A stretch of DNA of 64,000 bases, from assembly GCF_029223285.1 (NCBI RefSeq), contig NZ_JARHUJ010000007.1:310001-374000 (forward strand), written 5' to 3'. A program made the translations under genes and the position numbers. Under the pieces are notes generated by a model. It was not told the origin of the DNA. It did no database searches and saw only the letters and a program-made list of their open reading frames with translations. Origin of the DNA: Paraflavitalea sp. CAU 1676. Lineage in GTDB: Bacteria > Bacteroidota > Bacteroidia > Chitinophagales > Chitinophagaceae. This document shows, piece after piece, positions 58,401 through 64,000 of this stretch; within the stretch, counting starts at the first letter, position 1; the number at the start of each line of letters is the position of its first letter.

Positions 58401-58953
58401 AAACTTCGGCAAAAGCACCGTCGATGATCCGGGCGATATGCGCAAGATCGGCAACACACGCGCCCGTCTGCCTTACAGCATCGACCTCAGCGGCAGCTGG
58501 AAGGGTTTCGACGCCCGTATTTTCTTCCAGGGCATCGGCAAAAGAGATTGGTATCCCGGCGCCAGCAATATCTACTTCTGGGGCATCTATGCACAACCCT
58601 GGACCAACGTTACCAAACAAAACCTCGACCGCTGGACACCCGATAACCCCAATGGCTATTTCCCCCGCATCAAAGCCTACTCGGCCGAAGACAATATGCA
58701 CGAACTGGGCTTGCCCAACACCAAGTACCTGCAGGATGCCAGCTACCTGCGCTGTAAGAACCTCACCATCGGTTACACGCTGCCGGCTTCGTTGCTGAGG
58801 CGTGCAAAGATCAACCGCATCCGGTTCTATGCCAGCGCCGAAAACCTCTTCGAGGTATCACATATCAAGGTCAAGCTCGATCCCGAAGGGTTGAATGGCG
58901 ACATCTACCCCTTCCAGCGCACCTATGCATTTGGCATGAACTTAAATTTCTAA
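55444..58953 (+). CDS. SusC/RagA TonB-dependent transporter with STN domain
   Basis: An 1169-residue outer-membrane importer. The signal peptide ends about residue 38 (ANNAKGQ). The STN domain (about 40-120) has KLTLSIKNEQLKNVLRKISK and links it to the FecR/sigma pair. A carboxypeptidase-regulatory-like domain (about 135-215) precedes the SusC motif EEVVMVGYSAQKKVNLTGAT, a plug (about 230-345; IRGQVSLNGGAPLILVDNIA, DASAAAIYGARASFGVILIN) and the barrel. SusD follows 18 bp downstream. Note YSAQKK in place of the usual YGxQKK. Confidence 0.97.
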   Translation: MKKTGLPIRVTLFHVKAILLQCLLTTTLAVASFANNAKGQDVLNKKLTLSIKNEQLKNVLRKISKEGAIKFSYTRNTIPENESISLAAKEETLADILHNLLKPYNISFTVIGSQVVLKKTVEPPVPGHKQLPAGEVVPRPIKGAIKDAKSKGIEGVNILVKGTRKGAMTAADGSFTIDANNGDVLECSIVGYKTFTFIVGDQTDISIRMEEDVTGLEEVVMVGYSAQKKVNLTGATDGITARQLESRPIQNLGSGLQGLIGNLNITTSNGRPNTASSLNIRGQVSLNGGAPLILVDNIAVTENELARINPTDVESVTVLKDASAAAIYGARASFGVILINTKSAKNSKLDVNVNAYTSVRTVGKLPELVTDPYTSITLKNQAAFPLYNPAWPANLVEYAKKRSEDPSQPDVIVNPNDASKYLYMGSTDWMKEGYNSTAPSEEINLNLSQKTEKLGYYFSAGYYHQDGMVRFNADSYKRYNMRGKVNFTPTRWLTFANNTSFANVLYTSPTYLDGNYFWNLNRLPSFSVPKNPDGSWTQDGANQLGSIREGGRSDSKLNDFQSTFSFSANLLKDVWTVKGDATFRRTSSIERRFEKPIPYRDGPNGPIKYAGTASGTATDNMANVNYNVYNLYTEAHKKFGQHNVGLLAGFNQEERLTTNNSASRNGIISYNLPTVNLSTGTMNVTERIREWAVQGFFGRFNYNYDGRYLLELDGRYDGSSRFRSNDRWGFFPSASAGWVISEEAFLKPLTEKIGMDFFKVRASYGSLGNQGSAVDQNGNGNEYGYIPTMTFTPQIGQILGTSQPPTVNPPGAISPSYTWEKVKTINVGADFQFLANRLEISFDQYTRRVQGMLAPGKTLPSVFGTAVPLVNAGDLKTQGFELKLSWRDRGTLAGSDFNYNVTVSLADSRAWITKYDNPTKSLGGNFEAYYEGRELGELWGMDVEGFFKTADEAKEKDYTAVGEDDNGYQFYAGDIKFADRNKDNKVNFGKSTVDDPGDMRKIGNTRARLPYSIDLSGSWKGFDARIFFQGIGKRDWYPGASNIYFWGIYAQPWTNVTKQNLDRWTPDNPNGYFPRIKAYSAEDNMHELGLPNTKYLQDASYLRCKNLTIGYTLPASLLRRAKINRIRFYASAENLFEVSHIKVKLDPEGLNGDIYPFQRTYAFGMNLNF

Positions 58954-58971
58954 CTGTTACAATCCAGAGTG

Positions 58972-60750
58972 ATGAAAAATATAACCCGGCTTTATTTACT
59001 GGCCTTTGTGATGCTGGCAGCCGCTTGCAGCAAAGACTTCCTGCAACGCAATCCGCAAACGGAGATCACCACCGAAGAGTTCTTTAAAACACCCAGCGAC
59101 CTGGAGACCTATACCAACGGCTTTTACAGCATGCTGGGAGCAAGCTCCGACGATCTCTACTCCGACAATATCGCCGTGTACAGCGGCGGCCATGAGCTCG
59201 ACAACCTCATCCGCGGCAAGGTATCGCCCGATAATGTAGGCGGCTGGAGCAACTGGGGCAACCTGCGCCGCATCAACCTGCTGCTCGACAATGTGTACAA
59301 GACCACCGGCGATCAAACAGCCATCAACCATTTCGTGGGCATCGCCCGTTTCTTCCGCGGCTGGTTCTACTTCAACATGGTGAAGCGTTATGGCGATGTG
59401 CCCTGGTATTCGACCGTACTGCAGACCAACAATGAAAAAGATATCTACAAGGCAAGAGATCCACGTACCAAGGTCATCGACTCCATCATGGCCGACCTGG
59501 AATATGCCGTCACCAACATCGGCACTACCATGAATGGCGGCACCAATACCCGCATCACCAAATGGACAGCCTATACCCTACTGGCCCGGGTAGCCCTCTT
59601 TGAAGGCACCTATCGTAAATACCATACTGAACTGAACCTGCAGGCCTCGGCCAATGCCTTCCTGCAAAGAGCCGTTACAGCAACCGACACGCTGATCGCC
59701 AAAGGCGGTTTTGCGATTGTCAACACCGGCGCCGGCGCCGAAGACTTCAGAAAGCTCTTTAGCAGCAACAACCTCGATGGCAATAAGGAAGCCATTATGA
59801 TACAGAAGAACGATGCCAAGGTAGGCATCGCCAACAATACGCATACGGTACTCGATTGGCAATGGGCGCTCAGCCGCAGTCTCACCAATGATTTCCTCAT
59901 GAAGGATGGTACACCCTTTACGGCGCAGCCCAACTACGACAAGAAGGATTTTGTGCAGCAGTTCATCAACCGCGATCCGCGCCTCGCCGAAACCGTAATG
60001 CCGCCTGGCTTTGCCAATACACCCGGCGGTGCGCCCTACCTCATCAAGCCCGATTTTGGCGGTCTGCTCCAGGTAAAGTTCTATCCCCGCGACCCCGCCC
60101 TGCGCGGCGGTTGGGTACTCAACTATACCGACCTCCCCATCTTCCGTTATGCGGAAGTATTGCTCAACAATGCCGAGGCTAAAGCAGAATTGGGCACGCT
60201 TACCCAGGCCGATCTCGACAAAACCATCAACCTGCTCCGCAAGCGGGTAGCCATGCCCGATCTCAACATGATCAATGCAAATGGCAGTCCCGATGCTGCG
60301 CAGGCAGCCTTGTATCCTGCTGTGAGCGGCGCCAACAAGGGCGTGCTGCTGGAGATACGCCGCGAGCGCCGGGTAGAAATGGCCTGTGAGGGATTGCGCT
60401 GGCACGATCTGCAACGCTGGAAGGCAGGCGCGCTCCTGGCGCAGGCAACGCAGGGCATCTATGTAACCGCCCTGGGTGGTCAGGATGTTACCGGCGATGG
60501 CAACCCCGATATCGCCATCTGGCAAAACAAACAATCGGAAGCACCAGTGCCAGGCTTGCCCGCCAATGCGCCGAAGTATTACCTCGATGGCAGCAGCTAT
60601 TACCTGAGTGGCGGCACTACTGGAACTATCCAGTTTACCAAAGACCAGAGCCAGGTGCGCAGCTTTACCGATCCTAAATACTATTATTTCCCGATACCCT
60701 TGCAACAAACGGTATTAAACCCCGAGCTCAAGCAACTTTTTGGCTGGTAA
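58972..60750 (+). CDS. SusD/RagB-family lipoprotein (second locus)
   Basis: A 592-residue SusD partner of the preceding SusC. The ATG at 58972 is used (a GTG one codon upstream is redundant). The signal peptide ends in lipobox LAAAC near residue 19. Signature elements are SKDFLQRNPQTEITTEEFFK, then helix FRGWFYFNMVKRYGDVPWY near 132, and near the end EMACEGLRWHDLQRWKAG and DPKYYYFPIPLQQTVLNPEL. No CAZyme follows it in the window, so the substrate is not predictable. Confidence 0.96.
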   Translation: MKNITRLYLLAFVMLAAACSKDFLQRNPQTEITTEEFFKTPSDLETYTNGFYSMLGASSDDLYSDNIAVYSGGHELDNLIRGKVSPDNVGGWSNWGNLRRINLLLDNVYKTTGDQTAINHFVGIARFFRGWFYFNMVKRYGDVPWYSTVLQTNNEKDIYKARDPRTKVIDSIMADLEYAVTNIGTTMNGGTNTRITKWTAYTLLARVALFEGTYRKYHTELNLQASANAFLQRAVTATDTLIAKGGFAIVNTGAGAEDFRKLFSSNNLDGNKEAIMIQKNDAKVGIANNTHTVLDWQWALSRSLTNDFLMKDGTPFTAQPNYDKKDFVQQFINRDPRLAETVMPPGFANTPGGAPYLIKPDFGGLLQVKFYPRDPALRGGWVLNYTDLPIFRYAEVLLNNAEAKAELGTLTQADLDKTINLLRKRVAMPDLNMINANGSPDAAQAALYPAVSGANKGVLLEIRRERRVEMACEGLRWHDLQRWKAGALLAQATQGIYVTALGGQDVTGDGNPDIAIWQNKQSEAPVPGLPANAPKYYLDGSSYYLSGGTTGTIQFTKDQSQVRSFTDPKYYYFPIPLQQTVLNPELKQLFGW

Positions 60751-60769
60751 ATAAGCCTTGTTTATTATC

Positions 60770-60800
60770 GGCTTCCCGTTCCCGGGAGGCCTCTTTTTTT
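60770..60800 (+). terminator. Intrinsic terminator after susD (second locus)
   Basis: Stem GGCTTCCCG / CGGGAGGCC (one G-U pair), loop TTCC, followed by TCTTTTTTT, 19 bp after the susD stop and 14 bp before the phosphoesterase start. It limits read-through into the next gene. Confidence 0.85.
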
Positions 60801-60814
60801 AACAACCACACTTT

Positions 60815-61774
60815 ATGAATAGAAGAGAATTACTGAAAGGATTGGGCCTCACAGCCGGCACTGTGGCAGCAACAGGGCTCGGCGCATTGGCCGCGCCCGT
60901 CGACACCACAGCGCCAAACGGCCGCAACGAAGCCCCCGGCACGGGCAATGCCCTCGCGGCCAAAAAGAAACGGGCCCTGCGCATTGCACACATCACCGAT
61001 GTACACATGCGGCCCGAGCACGATGCGCCGAAACGCTTTCGCCAATGTATGGAAGAGATCAAACGGCAGAAGATCGACTTCTTCCTCAATGGTGGCGACA
61101 CCATCTACGCAGCCGACTACGGCCACATCACCCGCGACCGGGTCAATGAGCAATGGGCCATCTGGAAGCAGTTGCGCGAGGAGTTGAGTGGTTATGAAAT
61201 GCACAGTTGCCTCGGCAACCACGACATGTGGTGGGCCGCGCCCGACAAGGCCGATGCCATGTATGGCAAAGACCATGTAGTAAAGCAGCTGGGTACGCCG
61301 GGGCGCTACTATAGCTTCGATAAAAAAGGCTGGCATTTCGTGATCCTCGACAGCAACAACAGCAAGGCGGGCTCGCTCGACGAAGCGCAGCGGACCTGGC
61401 TGGAGGCCGACCTGCAGCAACTGGCGCCGAACACGCCTGTCCTGATGTTAAGCCATTACCCGCTGCTGGCAGCCTGCACCTCGCTCGACGGCGGCGGCAT
61501 GCATACCGATTACAAGTACCTCATAGACCTGTTCTACCAACACAAGGATAAAGTAAAGGCCTGCGTAAGCGGTCATATCCATTTGCAGGACCGGGTAGAG
61601 TACAATGGCGTGCAATACTTCTGCAATGGCGCGCTCAGCGGCTTCTGGTGGGAGGATGGCGACAAGCACTCTGCCGGCAAATGCTGGTACCAGCAAACGC
61701 CGCCCGGGTATGCGATCATCGATCTCTATGAAGACGGAACGGTGGAGAACAGATACATTCCCCATAGTTTCTAA
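60815..61774 (+). CDS. Tat-exported calcineurin-like metallophosphoesterase
   Basis: A 319-residue two-metal phosphoesterase. The N-terminus RRELLKGLGLTAGTVAATG is a twin-arginine signal, so it is exported folded. The family's five motifs are visible: ITDVHM (near 62), NGGDTIY (near 93), LGNHDMWW (near 131), LSHYP (near 213) and SGHIHLQ (near 252). Substrate may be a phosphodiester or phosphomonoester; relatives act on nucleotides, phospholipids or phosphorylated glycans. It stands after the terminator of the SusCD operon. Confidence 0.93.
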   Translation: MNRRELLKGLGLTAGTVAATGLGALAAPVDTTAPNGRNEAPGTGNALAAKKKRALRIAHITDVHMRPEHDAPKRFRQCMEEIKRQKIDFFLNGGDTIYAADYGHITRDRVNEQWAIWKQLREELSGYEMHSCLGNHDMWWAAPDKADAMYGKDHVVKQLGTPGRYYSFDKKGWHFVILDSNNSKAGSLDEAQRTWLEADLQQLAPNTPVLMLSHYPLLAACTSLDGGGMHTDYKYLIDLFYQHKDKVKACVSGHIHLQDRVEYNGVQYFCNGALSGFWWEDGDKHSAGKCWYQQTPPGYAIIDLYEDGTVENRYIPHSF

Positions 61775-61796
61775 GGTTCATCTGTGTAAATACAAA

Positions 61797-61830
61797 AAAA
61801 GGCCGTCTCAATAGAATGAGAGGGCCTTTT
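61797..61830. terminator. Bidirectional terminator between convergent genes
   Basis: AAAAGGCC / GGCCTTTT stem with an inner CTCA / TGAG stem and ATAGAA loop, lying between the phosphoesterase stop (61774) and the opposite-strand gene stop (61853). T-tracts occur on both strands. Confidence 0.88.
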
Positions 61831-61852
61831 CATATACGCTTGATGATGCGAT

Positions 61853-62683
61853 TTAGTACTGTACGTTAACAAGCTCGAAAAGTCCGGTTGTTTGTTTACC
61901 CTGGTCATGCATTCCCTTTACGAAACCCAATTCAGGACTGTAATAGTAGGTAGAAATAGTCTCAAAAGACAAGCCCATCGCGATTCCTTTCCCTTTAACC
62001 TTTATAACCTCACAGTCGAAAGTGCCGGCAGGTGTCGTCACTTTTCCTATACCCATCTTGCGCGGCTCCTCCATGTCGGCATCAGCGGGCACAGTCATCT
62101 CTTTCCTTCCTTTTGTAACAGAAGAACTGCGCTGGCCATCTGTGCCGAACAAGGACACGGTTTCAAACAGACGTAAGTGAATTTCCGACGATATCCGCCT
62201 GCTGCTGAATTCCACTTTGCCACCCCCATTACCCAACGGCAGATACAGGAATGGCGCATCTTTCATAACACTTTTGGCATAATAACCAGTATCTTTTTGG
62301 GCGGCATTACGTTCTGCTCCGTCGGCAAAGTAGTTGGAAAAATAAATGATCTCCGCAGTAAAGAAGTCTGCAGGAACGGTCACTTTACTGCCATCGCAGG
62401 TTACAACATAGTGAACAGTATAATGCAGGCTTTCATTGACCGGATTGGTGCCGGTTTTCGAAATATAGCTGTACGTTACGTTATTGCTGTCCTTCACGCC
62501 GGTTACTGCATAGCTGAGGCGTGTACTTTCCATCAGCTTCTTTTTCGTAAACGGATTGCTTTCGGACATATACGTTTTGTACTCCCACCGTGCGCCTGGC
62601 TTAAACAAAAGGTTTTTTGAACATTCCTGGGCAGACGCCATCGATCCAAACGCAGCCAGCGCCGCAGTAACAATAAATTTCAT
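61853..62683 (-). CDS. TapB/DUF3108-like exported protein
   Basis: A 276-residue exported protein. The signal peptide is about residues 1-18 (AFGSMASAQ). The mature part is beta-rich: KPGARWEYKTYMSE near 28, SAEIIYFSN-like near 108, and near the end GKVTTPAGTFDCEVIKVKGK followed by ISTYYYSPELGFVKGMHDQ. The GTFDC and YYYSPELGFVK pattern fits the TapB/DUF3108-type family, which has one lipocalin-like domain. It is unpaired with its neighbours. Family is moderate confidence; function unknown. Confidence 0.7.
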   Translation of the reverse strand: MKFIVTAALAAFGSMASAQECSKNLLFKPGARWEYKTYMSESNPFTKKKLMESTRLSYAVTGVKDSNNVTYSYISKTGTNPVNESLHYTVHYVVTCDGSKVTVPADFFTAEIIYFSNYFADGAERNAAQKDTGYYAKSVMKDAPFLYLPLGNGGGKVEFSSRRISSEIHLRLFETVSLFGTDGQRSSSVTKGRKEMTVPADADMEEPRKMGIGKVTTPAGTFDCEVIKVKGKGIAMGLSFETISTYYYSPELGFVKGMHDQGKQTTGLFELVNVQY

Positions 62684-62748
62684 GTAAGTGGTTTAGAGGG
62701 TTAATCCGGGTAAAATAGAATAGATTTTCCATTTGTGCAATACAGGGA

Positions 62749-62973
62749 CTAACAGAGTCGTGCATAAAGGGCTCCCGTGAATATCATGAAATTTGCCAAT
62801 GCCGCTATTCGTCCAAAACAGCGAAGCAGCAGGCCGATACTGCCCAATGACTGACCGAGAATCACCAGCCAGGCCACTGCCTTCGGAATCTTCTTACCTG
62901 CCATGTGCGCCAGTGTTTGCCGGATACCTACCCCGCCGCCCATATCTTTAAACCATCCGAAAAGTTTCTGCAA
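62749..62973 (-). pseudogene. Truncated DoxX-family membrane protein
   Basis: Encodes LFGWFKDMGGGVGIRQTLA, then IPKAVAWLVILGQSLGSIGL and ANFMIFTGALYARLC before a stop. DoxX proteins (about 130 residues, four helices) start with a first helix and a PHGAQKLFGWF motif and end with a HLPNGFF-like loop. Here a TAA occurs a few codons before the only start (TTG), so helix 1 is missing, and the end is cut after helix 3. It is a remnant. The upstream Gly-rich loop remains. Confidence 0.65.
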
Positions 62974-63082
62974 AAATCCTTACTAAACAATCCTGCTGTT
63001 GACATTCCATTCACTACATTTGGTAAAGTTGCCATCCCCGCTACCCTGGCCATTATACCAACAACAAACTAAATCAACGATC

Positions 63083-64000
63083 ATGCTTCGCAGGCGCTTC
63101 ATCAAAAACACATCACTGGCCGCAACTTCCCTGGCGATCAACCCGGCCTCCTTTTTTAGTGGTGAAACAATATTGGGGCACAACAATAAACGCTACCGCA
63201 TCAATACCCACTGGAGCCAGGCAGATGTGGCGCACAATCCTGTTAACGACTGCCATGAAATGGTGCAGGACCGTAAGGGGCGCATCCTCCTGCTCACCAA
63301 TGAAACGAAAAACAACGTACTTATTTACGATAAGGGTGGCAAACTTTTGCAGACCTGGGGCACTGAATATCCCGGAGCACACGGGCTTACGTTGTTTAAT
63401 GAAAACGGGCAGGATGTACTCTTCATCTGTGACAATAACCGGCACCAGGTAATCAAAACCACCATTGACGGAAGGGTATTGATGACACTGAACTATCCGA
63501 AGGAAACCGGGCAATACAGCAAAGCGGAGGAATATATACCAACAGAAACGGCTATCGCAGCCAATGGCGATATCTATGTTGCCGACGGTTATGGAAAAGA
63601 TCTTGTGATCCGGTATGATGCGTCAGGCCGCTACCTTGGACATTTTGGAGGAAGAGGGAAAGAGCCAAACAACCTGCTGAATGCCCACGGCATATGCGTA
63701 GACAACAGAGGAAAAGATCCCCTATTGATGGTTACCTCCAGGCAGCAAAATGCCTTCAAACGTTATACCATGGATGGAGCCTACCTGGATACCATTGAAA
63801 TGCCGGGCGCTTGGGTTTGCCGGCCGGTCATCAGGGGAGAATACCTGTATGCAGCAGTATTGCAGTCAAGTGCAAGAACAGGGCAACAATCGGGCTTTGT
63901 TACTATTCTCGATAAAAACAACCAGGTAGTTTCCAACCTTGGAGGGTCAACCCCTTCATACATCAATGGTAAACTGGAGGAGATGTACCAGACCATTCAG
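63083..64000 (+). CDS. NHL-type beta-propeller protein, Tat-like signal, 3' end cut by window edge
   Basis: The ATG at 63083 opens 306 codons to the window end. The N-terminus LRRRFIKNTSLAATSLAINP is a Tat-like signal peptide. The rest shows NHL/six-bladed propeller repeats: EMVQDRKGRILLLTNETKNN, PGAHGLTLFNENGQDVLFIC, ETAIAANGDIYVADGYGKDL, and NAHGICVDNRGKDPLLMV. This resembles peptidylglycine-amidating-lyase-like propellers often found in Bacteroidota oxidative or glycan loci, but no catalytic residues are assigned. No ORF on the opposite strand competes. Confidence 0.9.
   Translation, partial: MLRRRFIKNTSLAATSLAINPASFFSGETILGHNNKRYRINTHWSQADVAHNPVNDCHEMVQDRKGRILLLTNETKNNVLIYDKGGKLLQTWGTEYPGAHGLTLFNENGQDVLFICDNNRHQVIKTTIDGRVLMTLNYPKETGQYSKAEEYIPTETAIAANGDIYVADGYGKDLVIRYDASGRYLGHFGGRGKEPNNLLNAHGICVDNRGKDPLLMVTSRQQNAFKRYTMDGAYLDTIEMPGAWVCRPVIRGEYLYAAVLQSSARTGQQSGFVTILDKNNQVVSNLGGSTPSYINGKLEEMYQTIQ

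Noticed and set aside
59578-60708. Long minus-strand open frame opposite the second SusD gene
   Set aside because: Antisense to a clear SusD gene, with composition typical of a shadow frame and no domain signature.

Overview
The window looks like a chromosomal segment of a Bacteroidota bacterium, most likely a member of the Chitinophagaceae. The evidence is two SusC/SusD outer-membrane uptake pairs, each with an ECF sigma factor and a FecR-type anti-sigma; DUF1735/F5-8C and IPT/TIG surface lipoproteins; an OmpA protein with thrombospondin type-3 repeats; RHS proteins with Bacteroidota-type N-termini; and sparse Shine-Dalgarno signals. No rRNA, tRNA, CRISPR array, transposase or phage gene was recognised.

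Layout. 1-10.2 kb: a polysaccharide-utilisation locus on the minus strand (FecR, SusC, SusD, DUF1735/F5-8C lipoprotein, then a GH2 beta-galactosidase running off the left edge), with its ECF sigma factor divergent. 10.3-19.2 kb: a VOC-fold protein, a beta-propeller protein, an AraC regulator divergent from a GH95 alpha-L-fucosidase, two MFS exporters and a ChbG-type deacetylase. GH2 plus GH95 suggests use of fucosylated galactosides. 19.3-24.2 kb: an MscS channel coupled to an exported protein, a DUF4421 protein and a decayed PagL-like lipid A deacylase gene. 24.6-31.6 kb: the OmpA/TSP3 protein, a compact glycan cluster (GT4, alpha-toroid protein, GT4, with a convergent GH130 mannoside phosphorylase/hydrolase) and an RRM RNA-binding protein.

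31.8-51 kb is an accessory region. It holds gene remnants, an IPT/TIG propeller lipoprotein, an alpha/beta hydrolase, a DUF488 fusion protein, and a five-gene minus-strand RHS cassette: a coiled-coil exported protein, RHS without the usual core, a catalytically degenerate glutathione-peroxidase-like protein, RHS with a HEXXGH metallopeptidase-like tip, and an overlapping exported small protein that may be its immunity factor. This cassette is the best candidate here for an undescribed system. An M50 protease-TPR fusion and an unknown protein follow.

51.2-64 kb: an unusual GAPDH coupled to a GlxA-type regulator; a second sigma/FecR/SusC/SusD locus with no CAZyme visible, followed beyond a terminator by a Tat-exported metallophosphoesterase; a TapB/DUF3108-like protein; a truncated DoxX gene; and an NHL-type propeller protein running off the right edge.

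All family names come from reading motifs by eye; no database search was run.
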